Below are positions 8,710 to 17,931 of a stretch of 64,000 bases of DNA, piece by piece (position 1 is the first letter of the stretch; every line of letters begins with the position of its first letter). A model generated the notes under the pieces. That model ran no database searches. It was not told the origin of the DNA and saw only the letters and a list, made by a program, of their open reading frames with translations. Source of the DNA: JACJWR01 sp963752505. GTDB taxonomy: Bacteria; Actinomycetota; Actinomycetes; S36-B12; UBA10799. The DNA is taken from contig CAVVYM010000007.1 in assembly GCA_963752505.1 (NCBI GenBank), positions 1 through 64,000 on the forward strand. Reading direction: 5' to 3'. Both the position numbers and the translations under genes were made by a program.

Positions 8710-10048
8710 TGTCCCGCGTCAAGTAGTTGGCAGGATTTCTTTGGTTTGGAAGGTGGGGATTCGGGGATCGGCTAGGCCGAGGTGCACCTCCTCGGGCCGG
8801 TTGAAGGCGATGGCCTCGTGTGGGCGCACGCGGTTGTATTCGAGGCGGTAGTCCTCGGCCCGCTCGGCGAGGGTGACTGCATCGTCGATTTCGTCGAGGA
8901 ACAACTGCTCGTATTTCAGCGTGCCGAAGCCGCGCTCCCGGGAACCGTTCTGCCCCGGCGACTTGGCTCGGGTGCGGACATGGCGCAGCTCGGGGTGGGT
9001 GGCGATGAACGACTCGAACCGGAAGCTTCGGAACTCCTCCGCCGTTGTCGGTCACGATCGTCACCACCGGCACCAGCTCCCCGCTGTCCGGATCGACCGA
9101 GCAGGCGTCGACCAGTGGGCGGGGAGAACAGGGCCTGGTAGTCCGCCAGCGCCAACTCCACCGCGTCGATGGCGTCGTGCTGGTTGGCCGTCGGCGAGAT
9201 GTGGAAACGGTGCTCGTAGGTGCTCCAGTAGTCCCGACACCCGGCGATGCGCCAAACCCCGCCGGTGGTGGTCTCGATACTGGCGTGAAGTCCAGCTGCC
9301 ACACCTGATTCGCCCCCGGTGGGCGGCGCGGCGAACGCGGCCTTGCGGCGCTCGGCGAGCCTGCGGCGTTCCCGCTGGTAGGCCGCCGGCTCCGATCAGG
9401 CCCTCGTCGCGCAGCAACCTCAGCACAGTCGCCTCAGACACCCCTTGGCCTTCGTGGCGGACCATCGCCCAAATCTTGCGGTGGCCCCACGGGCGGATGC
9501 GCCAGCGCATGGGCCCGCGCCCGCTCACGCACCGCATGGCGGCCGGCTGCGGCCACGGGCCTTTCACCGGGCTCGGCCCGGCACGGGCCTGCCAGCGTCG
9601 CCACGTCCGTTCAGGTCTTGTCGATCAGACGGGAGAACCTCGCGGTCGACATGCCCGCCTCTGTGCGGATCACCTCGAGGTCGGCGAAGGGCCCAACCTG
9701 CCCTGAGCGGACAACTTCGGCACCCGGATCTTGACCGCGGCCTCACCAAGGGCCTGGGTCAGCTCGACAACCTCGGCCTCCAGCTGTTCCTCGCGGCTTG
9801 ACGGGCCCGAGCGGCCTGCGGCCAGCGCGATCTTGCCGGCCTCGCCGAACTCGGCCTTCCACCGGCTGATCGACTGCTCGGACACCTTCTCCCGCCGTGC
9901 CGCTTCGGCGGTCGTCATCTCGCCAGCCAACACGCTCAACACGATCCGGGACTTCTTCTCAGCCGGTATCGATGGTGGTCTTCGGAATGACTCTGATTCA
10001 CCTTCAGGACTGACACAACAGCCCTGCCACAAATCATGACGCGCGACA
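8710..10048 (-). mobile_element. IS3/IS481-like element with inverted ends (1,339 bp)
   Basis: The left end starts TGTCCCGCGTCA (8710) and runs to TTGGCAGG. The right end, reverse complemented from 10048, starts TGTCGCGCGTCA and runs to TGGCAGG. These imperfect terminal repeats enclose one long transposase gene. The element ends exactly where the IS110 gene loses its 3' part, so it either inserted there or mediated a deletion: no IS110 sequence is found left of 8710. Confidence 0.7.
8719..10032 (-). pseudogene. Integrase-core transposase, multiple frameshifts
   Basis: The N-terminal HTH part reads RRPPSIPAEKKSRIVLSVLA, GEMTTAEAARREKVSEQSIS and RWKAEFGEAG, followed by LEAEVVELTQALGEAAVKI. After shifts come HRKIWAMVRHEGQGVSEATV, NQVWQLDFT (first Asp), YWSTYEHRFHISPTANQHDA, VVTIVTDNGG (second Asp), a GQNGSRERGFGTLKYEQLF segment (Glu) and the tail IPTFQTKEILPTT, a C-terminus I associate with a common actinobacterial transposase group. 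At least four frame changes are needed. It is inactive as written. Confidence 0.8.
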
Positions 10049-11039
10049 GTTTGTTTCTGGCCCGGTTGGGGTGTTCACCGCGAATCGACGAGCCTTACGG
10101 CGGGTCACGGGGGCCAGGCCAGCGTAGGAGACCAGGTGCCCGGCGGTGGGGAACGAGGAGCCGTCTCCGATTTCGACCAGAATGCGTGCGCAGGTCGGAG
10201 ACCGCCGTCTGCGGGCATGGAGGTCTCCGACCTTGGCAAGAGGGTGGACATCGAGGACCTTCTCGACCTCGGCGCCGACCGCGGCGCGATGTTCGATCAG
10301 ACTGGCGAGCCCGGTGGCCATACCAGGCAGGATGGCCTCAACCGAGGCGGTGCCCGCGACAGTGACGGTTTGGGCATCAAGGGTGGCCCAGATTTCGTCG
10401 GCCAGCCGGGCATGGATCCGCGGGGCCTTCTTCTTCATCACCGTGTCGATGCGGGTCTTACCGGCTTTGCGCAGCCCGACCGGGCCGCCATATTTGGCGA
10501 GGAGGGCCAGCACCGCTCCGGGGTGGCCAGATTCACCCCAGCGCCTGTTCCAGGGCTGGGTGCACGCTGAGCAGCAGGTTGCGCACCCGGTTGGTTTGCG
10601 CGGTCACCTGGTCCTTGAGGTCGTCGTCGTGGCCGACCAGCACGGCCAGGTCGGCCAGCGCCGGACCGGCGATATCGACCGACCGCAGCGCGTGCGGCAT
10701 CGTGCGGGCAGCCTCGGCGATGATGTACGCGTCACGCGCGTCAGTCTTCGCGTTCCCCGGGTGCAGGTCGGCGATGCGGCGCATCGACAGCCCGGGCAGA
10801 TACTCCACCGCGATCCCCATCGCCTGGGCCACCGCGACCGGTAACGCCCCGATCGAGGCCGGTTGGTCGACCAGGACCACCAGCTCGCCCGGGTCGCCCA
10901 ACTGCCCGAACAGCGCCCGCAGCGCGGCCTCGTCGTTGGCGATCGCCTTGTCGTACAACCGTCTACCAGCCAGGTCCAGCACCGTCGCCTGATGCTCGAC
11001 CATACCCACGTCCAAACCGAAGAACACCTTGTAGCTCAT
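10049..11039 (-). pseudogene. IS110-family transposase, frameshifted and truncated
   Basis: Start at 11039 gives MSYKVFFGLDVGMVEHQATV, the DEDD-type RuvC-like domain opening. NDEAALRALFGQLG, VVLVDQPASIGALPVA and NAKTDARDAYIIAEAARTMP follow. The transposase_20 part is in other frames: ALLAKYGGPVGLRKAG, ARILVEIGDGSSFPTAGHL and SYAGLAPVTRR. Shifts lie near 10525 and between 10100 and 10250. The conserved C-terminal Ser region is removed at 10048 by the neighbouring IS. IS110 elements have no long terminal repeats, so its outer end is undefined. Confidence 0.85.
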
Positions 11040-11255
11040 AGCTTCGAGCCTGCTGCCCAACAAAGCTCCGGCCAGCACAGTGTCAGCGCCCGGCGGCCAG
11101 ATAACTCCCTCCGGGGCATATCAACAAGGTAACGGGGTGACCCGACGCTCGGCGTTGCCGTGAACTACCCCAAACGTTGATCGCGGGCGCGAGCTAGACC
11201 AGGCGAACCAGAGCCTGCGAAACGGGCAACCTAGATGTTCCGAGCCGTTGCATAT

Positions 11256-12045
11256 TCAGCTTGGGATGCACCCGGGAGGCTCGACGGTGATGACCGCATC
11301 CGCTGGCACTTCATCGAAGAACGCCGCATCACTGGTGGCGGTTTGGCCGGGCTTTAATGACTGGGCCGACGCGATGGCCGTGGAGTATTGGCGCGTCCCA
11401 TCGGGGCTGTCAGCGGTCACGTTCGCCACGTAGGAGCATGTCACGGCGGCATCTGCGGGTGGTGATCGTCACCGTCGTGTAGGCCGAGCCGTACTCGTCG
11501 GTCTTGAGGGGACTAGCCGAGACTTCGGCAACCAGCGGGTTGTGTCGATCCCGCCACTAATGTCGACTGACTTGGGCTCAAGGCGGGAATCACGAACATG
11601 GCGATCAACAGCAGCCAGACTCCCATCGACGCCCCCGCGACCCATGCCGGCCAAACTGCGATTCGTGGGCCTCCCCAAGCCGCTCGAAGTTTCCGAGCCC
11701 TGTTCCACTGCACCAGAGCGACGATGGACAAGGGAAGGCAGATGAGCAACCCGACAACGGCCCAGATGCCGGACTGGCTGCCATTCTTCGCTGCCTCTGA
11801 CCGGCGGGCGGCGACCAGAGCTTCCGGCTGCCATCCGTCCATCGTCAGGACGTATCCGTTTGCCTCCGACCAGAGCTGTGGCTGAGTTGTCTGGGCGGGC
11901 TTGTCGATGTTGGGCTCAGGCGCAGCTGGCAGCATGGATGCTCGCCTTGCGGCGATTAAGGCCAGTGAACCCAGCGTTGCCCGTCCCAGTAGGCCCGACT
12001 TCCATCTGGCTGGTCGTACCATCCTGCTGGCGATTGTCCACTCAT
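11256..12045 (-). pseudogene. DUF2510 membrane protein, frameshifted
   Basis: ATG 12045 follows GGAG seven bases upstream. The protein starts MSGQSPAGWYDQPDGSRAYW and DGQRW, a DUF2510 domain (aromatic-rich, found at the N-terminus of many actinobacterial membrane proteins). In the next frame come a Pro-rich linker and two membrane spans (SGIWAVVGLLICLPLSIVAL and AGASMGVWLLLIAMFVIPAL). A third frame gives an extracellular tail with TDEYGSAYTTVTIT and ANVTADSPDGTRQYS, ending CIPS at 11256. Topology would be inside N-terminus, two spans, outside or looped C-terminal beta domain. Role unknown. Two frame changes are needed, near 11990 and 11520. Confidence 0.65.
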
Positions 12046-12224
12046 ATCGATCTCCTGATGCATCTCACCGTATCGTGATCCGTGGCCCGTCTGAGGTTGC
12101 TGCATCGACGCGTTCAGGTTTGGCGACAAGGGGTCACACACAATGCATCGCAGTCACGGTCTCGAGACCAGATGACAACCCGAGATCTCGCCCGCTATGG
12201 TTCCCGATCCGGCAGGTTCTCTTC

Positions 12225-13196
12225 TCAGCGACGATGCGTATGCCCTGTCCATTCGGCGCCGTCCCAGTACCGAAGGCTCGTTGCATCCCAAGGGTCGGGA
12301 TACCAGTCAGCCGGTACATCACGCGGGACTGCCACCTGCGGACTGGGGGGCCAGCAACGTTCGCGGTCTCGCTCGTTGTGGTCGCGTCACGGGCCGAATA
12401 TCGGCGAAAGCCGCTCAAGTCTGTCGAGCCACTCAATGTCGAGAGCATTGCCCTTCGCAGTCCAGACGACGACTTCGGTTATCAGCCGATTTCCTTTCGC
12501 TTCCGCGAGGGCATATAGGGTCACCCCCAGCTCATCTGCGCGGCGAATTACCGGCAACAGCGAGTTGCTAGCCGCAGCCGAAAGAAGCCCAATAGCTTGT
12601 CCATTTAGGCGTGCTTCCACGACCTGCTTGGACGACCGTGGCCGTTCAACTACGGTCTCGTGGAGCGTGACATTTAGAAGGGCGACGGCCTGGGATTTCA
12701 TGATGGGCCCGAGCACGTCCATATGCTGTTCTTCGCCAGAAAGTTGAAGCCGCGACCCTGCAGGCAACGCCGGCAAAGCGATGCCGGTTGGCGGGTCATT
12801 GACTGGGAATAGTAGGTTCGCGTCCGGCAGGTCGAGCGTGACACTCGCCATGAAATCGCCTTCCCAACCCGCTCCCCACCAGACCCGGGCTGGCACTTGA
12901 AGGACTTGTCCGCGGTCCGCGAGCGGCCTCAACACCGGTGAATACAAGGCCGCGTCTCTGGCGGGAAGGTTGCCCACCTGCTGGCCCCCAACGAGGACGT
13001 TCACCGCGTTGCTGTCGTGCTGGTTCCTGGGGTCCGGCATCAGATGTGCCACCGTCACACCCTCACCCTCAGCACCCCCGCCCAGGCTGCGAGCAACCTT
13101 TCGCAGCGCATTCGTGTAGTGACTCTCTCCGCTGACCTCCTGGCCCATGTTGCCAGTACTCCACGTCTCGATTGCGCTGTACTGCTTGCGCCTCAT
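12225..13196 (-). pseudogene. HIRAN-domain protein with in-frame TGA before a C-terminal DUF2510
   Basis: From ATG 13196 (AGAGGGG upstream) one frame runs 269 codons. A HIRAN domain occupies about residues 17-105: EVSGESHYTNAL, DPRNQHDSNAVNVLVGGQQV, GNLPARDAALYSP. A second region of about 150 residues ends DIEWLDRLERLSPIFGP and is unassigned. A TGA at 12387-12389 then stops translation, but the same frame continues open and encodes PADWYPDPWDATSLRYWDG, AEWTGHTHRR, a clear DUF2510 domain ending at 12225. HIRAN domains bind DNA ends in helicases. As a stand-alone domain in bacteria the role is unclear. The product ending at 12387 may still fold. Confidence 0.65.
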
Positions 13197-13343
13197 GGTT
13201 GCCCCTCTCTGTTCGTCTCAGACGATCGCGCGTGTGTCCGAGACTCCCCGCCACTAGCCGCGGACCACTTCAACTCGCGACTTAACATTCGTGGGTCGTG
13301 CTCGGTTGACCCATTTCCCTATGCCGCCAGCATGCCGGAACAG

Positions 13344-13652
13344 TCATGCTCGTCGCTTGCGTTGTAGGAACTCACAAGCAGAACTCAGTAGGCAGAGCTC
13401 GGCCAGTCGATCCGCGTCAGCGAGGATGGCTATTGCGAGTTGCCGAGCACCTTCGGACGATACGTCAGGCTCGCCGGTCACGAACACCTCGGGCGCCTCA
13501 TCATCAACCGACCAAATCGACACCTGGACATCGCCGACCTCGACGGCCTCGGTCGCGTGCAGCGCCGACTCCCCGAGCATCGGGGCATCGTCGGAACGGT
13601 CATAGTGGCACCAGATCGGGCAGCGGGTCATATTGATGGGGCAGCCTGGCAT
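13344..13652 (-). CDS. DUF6907-like small zinc-type protein
   Basis: A 102-residue protein from ATG 13652. Near its start is CPIWCHYD, with a preceding Cys-Pro pair (PGCPINMTRCPIW), resembling the C-P-x-W-C motif of the DUF6907 family common in Streptomyces and its relatives. A beta-rich middle follows (VQVSIWSVDDEAPEVFVTGE) and a C-terminal helix (ARQLAIAILADADRLAELCL). The family has no known function, although the Cys/His pattern suggests metal binding. No strong ribosome-binding site is visible, and ATG 13626 (MTRCPIW) is another possible start. It lies upstream of the HIRAN gene on the same strand. Confidence 0.55.
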   Translation of the reverse strand: MPGCPINMTRCPIWCHYDRSDDAPMLGESALHATEAVEVGDVQVSIWSVDDEAPEVFVTGEPDVSSEGARQLAIAILADADRLAELCLLSSACEFLQRKRRA

Positions 13653-13985
13653 CAGGGTCCGGCCGTGGCCGACGACCCTTGCCCGCCACTGGAACCCGTC
13701 TCCCTTCCCGGAGTTTTCGACATTCGCGGAAAACGGGAGCAGGGCCGAGCGCGCACAACTGGCCAGGCAGCAAGCCGTAGCATCAGACGACTCCGGGAGC
13801 CTTGGGGAAAGGTTCAGCCGCGAAAACAGGGTCCGGACTCCACATAATCCACAGTGACGATATCCAAGGACGTCCTGAGTATCTCTGCTGAGGTGCCCCT
13901 GATTGCGGTGCCGTGGGGACCCCGGAAAGTGGACCGGTTTGTGACAGTTTCGGGCATGGTGATCTTGAGGAGGGATCACCTGTAT

Positions 13986-14297
13986 GTGAAGATGTACCCA
14001 GCGCAGCATCGCCGGTGGCTGTGTGAACGGATGCTGGCTGGCGAGCCGGTGGCCAGGCTTAGCGAAGAGACCGGGGTCAACGAGGCGACGCTGTTCCGGT
14101 GGAAGAAGCAGGCCAAGATTGATGCAGGTCGCGCGCCGGGGCTGCTCAGTTGCGAGGCCGATGAACTGCGGCGAGCCAACCGCGAGATCGAGGATCTCAA
14201 GGCAGAGTTGCAGTTGGTCAAGGACGCCAGCGAGTTGTTCGACTCCACGGCGGTGGTGGATCCAAAAGGCGGCAGCGGGTCGCCGAGGGACTCGTAG
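13986..14297 (+). CDS. IS3 OrfA (HTH regulator of transposition)
   Basis: A GTG at 13986 starts VKMYPAQHRRWLCERMLAGE, followed by the HTH PVARLSEETGVNEATLFRWK and a coiled-coil zipper (ADELRRANREIEDLKAELQL). It ends in the stretch that becomes the start of OrfB (VDPKGG). GAGGAGGG lies 8-14 bases upstream. This frame is intact at about 103 residues, the usual OrfA size, but its OrfB partner is broken, so it can no longer drive transposition by itself. Confidence 0.6.
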   Translation: MKMYPAQHRRWLCERMLAGEPVARLSEETGVNEATLFRWKKQAKIDAGRAPGLLSCEADELRRANREIEDLKAELQLVKDASELFDSTAVVDPKGGSGSPRDS

Positions 14298-14590
14298 CTC
14301 GTGGCTATTCCTCGCGCGCTGCCTGTCGAGTCGCCGGTGTTTCTCGCAGTACTTACGGCCGCAAGCGAATCACCGCAGCGCTTCGGATTGAGCGGGGTCT
14401 GATCGTCAACCACAAACTCGTGTCCCGGATCATGCGAACTGCAGATTAGCAAACCACCGGGCCGCAAGCGCCGCAAGAACCTGATCAACACCGCCACGAC
14501 CGCCGACCTGTTGAACCGGGACTTCACCCCACAGGTCCAGACCAGAAGTGGGTCACCGACATCACCGAGCATCCCACCCCGCGGGTTCTA
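14270..14590 (+). pseudogene. IS3 OrfB fragment
   Basis: Fragments in successive frames read RQRVAEGLVARGYSSRAACR, then GRKRITAALRIERGLIVNHK LVSRIMRT, KNLINTATTADLLNRDF and KWVTDITEHPT with the first catalytic Asp. After this the sequence leaves the family at about 14590. The remaining integrase core is gone. Confidence 0.65.
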
Positions 14591-14622
14591 CCATCGACGC
14601 AACACCTGGGAGGTGCGACGCG

Positions 14623-14722
14623 ATGGCAGGGCGAAGTTACAGCGACGAACAAAAGGACCGCTTATTTGAAGTGTTGGACCGTGGCGGGACCGTGCGAGCA
14701 GCGGCTGACGCACCCGGCGAAG
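14623..14722 (+). pseudogene. IS30-like transposase, N-terminal fragment
   Basis: ATG 14623 starts MAGRSYSDEQKDRLFEVLDR GGTVRAAA, the opening helix of IS30-type actinobacterial transposases. It leaves the family after about 30 codons, at the border with the next, opposing IS remnant. Conservation is short, so the family call rests on one motif. Confidence 0.4.
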
Positions 14723-15550
14723 CCACCGCGCGGTGACGGCGTTGTTCAGTGCATTGACCGCTATGCGGGGCTTCACCCGGGTGTCGATCGAGTAGCCGAC
14801 GATGCGGTTGGAGAACGCGTCGATGATCGCCCAGATGTAGATCTTGCCTGCGGCTGTGCGGTGCGAGCTTGGGAGGGGCGCGGCGACGGCTATCGCCCAG
14901 CCACAACTGGTTCGGTGCCTGGGCGGTGAATCGTTCAGTCATCACCGACGGCGGCCCGACTGCGGTTGGCGTGCCTCGCGTGGGCTTCCTCCGAAGCGTG
15001 AGAACCAGCCATGTGTCGAGCAGATCCGCCCGCGGTCCGTAGCGCCGTGGTCTCGCCCGCATCGCGTTCCCGTCTGCCAGAAGCCGGTACAGAATTCCGG
15101 TTCATCGCCGTGCGCGTTGAACAAGGCGTTCGCCCGGTATGCCTTGGCCAATTCGGACTCGGTCACCGGGTTGGCCAGCCACCCGTCGTGCGGCTGGCGT
15201 GCAAGATTGAGCACCCGAGGTGTCACCCCACGGCAATCCCGTCCGCGGCCAGCACACCCAGAAGCGGGTGGCGCCCTTTCCCGGCAGATTCACCTGGGAC
15301 AGGTAGGCCGCAGCGCGGCGAAGGACCTCGTTCTCCTGCTCCAACAGCCGGTTGCGCCGTTTCAACTCACCCAACTGCCCCCGACTCATCCTCGGTCACA
15401 TCGGAACGCACCCCATCGGCGACGGCGGCGGCCTTCAACGCGTCAGACACGACTCCCTGATCCCGAAATCAGCGGCGATCTGCTTCCACTGCTGGCCGGC
15501 ACACGGTCGCGGGCAACCCGCACAACGTCCTCACGGAACTACCTGGCATG
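14690..15550 (-). pseudogene. IS3-family OrfA/OrfB remnant
   Basis: Read leftwards: an OrfA piece (FREDVVRVARDR, later GELKRRNRLLEQENEVLRRA AAYLSQVNLPGK), then OrfB pieces LNLARQPHDGWLANPVTESE, LAKAYRANALFNAHGDEPEF, APNQLWL, IYIWAIIDAFSNRIVGYSID and TRVKPRIAVNALNNAV. Every segment is in a different frame. The element is cut near 14690, before the second catalytic Asp and Glu. It shares subgroup features with the IS at 4167-5421. Confidence 0.7.
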
Positions 15551-15818
15551 AGCCTTGGCACGGCACGATCCTTCGTGTGGCACCAGTCGGCGCCACACGT
15601 CAGATGTCACCTGTCCGTGCAGCAGACCTGTGCGGAACAGCGTTACATCGCCCGGTCCGAGACTCGGCGCCGCGCCTTCGACAAGGCACAGAGTGAGCCG
15701 TCGGGCCCGTATCGGACCCCTTGCTAGAGTTGATCCAACCCGCGGGGGGCCGATCCTCTGGGGCACAATACACAGGTAGCGGGTAGATCCCCGTCGCCGC
15801 GAAAACAGGGGAGAACTC

Positions 15819-16376
15819 GTGAGAATTAGGGCGCTTGCTGCCTCAGGTGTGGCCATCGTTGCTGTTTTGGCAGTTGCCGCATCAGGAGAATCTACGAGCG
15901 GCGACGAGGCAACATCTGGCGCAACGTCCACCACCGAAACGGGCGACACCGCACAGCAGGCGGGGCGCAGACTGGTGCTACGGCAGGTGTCGGCACACCC
16001 GTGCGCGACGGCAAGTTCGAATTGGTTGTACCAACGTTAAGTCTGGTATCCCCAGCGTCGGTAACGAGTTTCTCGGCGAAACCGCCCAGGGGGCTTTCAC
16101 CGTCGTCGACATGACGGTGACGAACATCGGCGACGAGCCACAGTTCTTCTCCGATACCAACGTCAGCGGGGTCGATAGCCAGGGCCGCGAGGTCACCGCC
16201 GATGGCACCGCGTCGCTGTACGCCAACGACGACCCGGGCACCACGTTCACGGACATCAACCCGGGCAATCGGTCACCGTCAACGTGGTCTTCGACCTGCC
16301 CGCCGGAGAGACTCTCACCGAGGTCTTGCTGAAGGACTCGGCGTTCTCCGGCGGCGCGGCTGTCACGCTGAGCTAG
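15819..16376 (+). pseudogene. Secreted DUF4352-type lipoprotein, frameshifted
   Basis: GTG 15819, with GGGAG about eight bases upstream, begins MRIRALAASGVAIVAVLAVA ASGE, a signal sequence. The lipobox position reads ASGE without the expected Cys. A Ser/Thr-rich linker follows. The folded part is in other frames: GTPVRDGKFEF, VTNVKSGIPSVGNEF, GAFTVVDMTVTNIGDEPQFF, GREVTADGTASLYA, then VTVNVVFDLPAGETLTEVLL and AVTLS at 16376. That is the order of DUF4352 immunoglobulin-like domains in exported lipoproteins. Breaks lie near 15975, 16030 and 16265. Role unknown. Confidence 0.7.
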
Positions 16377-16469
16377 CCGATCAGGCGGGAGCCATAGCGA
16401 CTGCCAGAATTGCGGGATCGGACACCCCCGAGACGCGGAGGCAGAAGCAGGTGCAGAGAGGGTGGAGCA

Positions 16470-16978
16470 GTGACGACGAGATTTCCGGGGTCGTCGCTGC
16501 TTCACCCGCTGTTTCTGTTCAGCCTGCTGGTGCTTCTGCTCAACGACCACATCGGCAAGGGTCTCTTCCCCGGCCTGGTCACGGGCAAACTGTCCGACTT
16601 CGCAGGGTTGGTGGTTTTGCCTGTTCTGGCCTTCGCGGCCATTGAGGTAGCAGCCAAAGCCGCCCGTCAACCACCCCCCGGGGCCAAAGTGGCAGCCGCC
16701 CTCTGTGTCACCTCCGCATCGGATTCGCGCTTGTCAAATCGATGCCGTGGGCAAACGAGGCATACCGGTTTGCGATTGGCGCGATCCGCTGGCCGCTTCA
16801 GGCATTGGGCGCGGCCACGGTTGGCAACGAAACCCCCGGAGTCACCCTTATTAGCGTAGTCCGCGATGAGTGGGACATCGTTGCCATTCTGGCCCTGATC
16901 CCCGCTTTCCTCATCTTGCGTGGCGGTTGGGTTCACCAATCACAAAATGGTTTCCAAGATCATGGAGCTTCGGCTTGA
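16470..16978 (+). pseudogene. Integral membrane protein with LND/GKLSDFAGL motif, one frameshift
   Basis: GTG 16470 follows GGTGGAG at a good distance. The first half reads SSLLHPLFLFSLLVLLLNDH IGKGLFPG, LVTGKLSDFAGLVVLPVLAF and a second hydrophobic run. An extra or missing base near 16715 shifts to IGFALVKSMPWANEAYRFAI and DIVAILALIPAFLILRGG, ending at 16978. About four membrane spans are expected over roughly 165 residues. The LND...K..PG..TGKLSDFAGL signature recurs in uncharacterised bacterial membrane proteins I have seen. No function is known to me. Confidence 0.55.
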
Positions 16979-17009
16979 TTCACGATCAAATCCGCAAGTT
17001 GGAACTTGA

Positions 17010-17583
17010 TCAGGTGAGGTATTTGCTGTTCGAGACAGTCAGGCGATTCCTACTTCAGCAACGTTTTCAACGATCTCCTGCACGCCACGGTTCAGGACGC
17101 CATCGACGCATTTGAGTCGAGCACGTCAGCGCGTAGAGGCGCCTGGGTGGCGCTGCAACGGGCGTTCCAGACAGCGGTGACCGACGGCATTGTCTCCCGC
17201 TCACCGTTCGACACACTGGACGCCCCGAGCGGAGGGGCGGAGATGGAGACCGTGGACGCGACACGCGACGGCGTGCGCCTCCCACTGGAGGCGGCTGATC
17301 CCAGATGCGTACCTGGATCGCGACGCTTGCATACACCGGGCTTCGCAAAGGTGAACTGCGCAGCCTGACGGGGGATTTCGTCGACCTCGACCACCACCGC
17401 CTTGTCGTCCGCCGCGGCAAGACCGACGCTACCCGACGTGCGGAACACCAACGGCATACCCCCGGCCTCACACCCCGCCACGGACTGCACCACGGAGCGG
17501 CGACCAGAATGCTGGAAGCAGGCGTGCCGGTCCACACCGTTGCTGGCCTTCCTTGGACACCCCGCCCACGGTGACGCTCGACG
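17010..17583 (+). pseudogene. Tyrosine recombinase/integrase, frameshifted and cut by IS
   Basis: A core-binding segment reads FNDLLHATVQDAIDAFESST and VALQRAFQTAVTDGIVSRSP FDTL. After a frame change the catalytic domain begins WIATLAYTGLRKGELRSLTG (catalytic Arg in TGLRKGE) and LVVRRGKTDATR, then HHGAATRMLEAGVPVHTVA, where the second-Arg region is degraded. A further shift gives LGHP just before the IS3 element interrupts it at 17584. The C-terminal nucleophilic Tyr is lost. It may be the integrase of a different element from the 4091 fragment. Confidence 0.65.
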
Positions 17584-17652
17584 ACCCCCTGATTTGGTGC
17601 CGGTTCTGGTCGTGGTCCACGATGCCCGTATGGGCGTGGAGGACAGGACGAG

Positions 17653-17931
17653 ATGAAGCGGCGCAGGCATATCCCGGAGCAGATCGTGCGTAAGTTGCGT
17701 GAGGCTGATCGGATGATCGGGCAGGGCGCATCGGTGGCGGAGGTGCTCCAGCATCTGGAGGTCACCGAGGCCACGTACTACCGGTGGCGCAACCAGTACG
17801 GGGCGATGAGTCCGGATGAGGCCAAGCGGCTCAAGGAGCTGGAGGTCGAGAACGCCCGGTTGAAGAAGCTGCTTGCGGAGGCCGAGCTGGACAAGGTGAT
17901 GCTCAAGGAGATCGCCGAGGGAAAATGGTGA
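17653..17931 (+). CDS. IS3 OrfA
   Basis: A 92-residue OrfA: KRRRHIPEQIVRKLREADRM, HTH VAEVLQHLEVTEATYYRWRN, then the zipper AKRLKELEVENARLKKLLAE and LDKVMLKEIAEGKW. Start and stop are intact and the stop overlaps the OrfB start (ATGGTGA at 17926-17932). It would bind the IS ends and, through frameshifting, contribute the DNA-binding part of an OrfAB fusion, but OrfB is damaged. Confidence 0.8.
   Translation: MKRRRHIPEQIVRKLREADRMIGQGASVAEVLQHLEVTEATYYRWRNQYGAMSPDEAKRLKELEVENARLKKLLAEAELDKVMLKEIAEGKW

Larger units (their letters stand above)
13913..14590 (+). mobile_element. IS3-family remnant, right end missing
   Basis: A likely left end GGGGACCCCGGAAAGTGGACC lies at about 13916, followed by OrfA and a degraded OrfB. 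The element breaks off near 14590 where a different transposase start (14623) begins. No matching right end was found. Confidence 0.55.

Noticed and set aside
15722..15818. Promoter before the DUF4352 gene (TTGATC and ACAATA)
   Set aside because: Spacing between the hexamers is too large for a confident sigma-70 type promoter.
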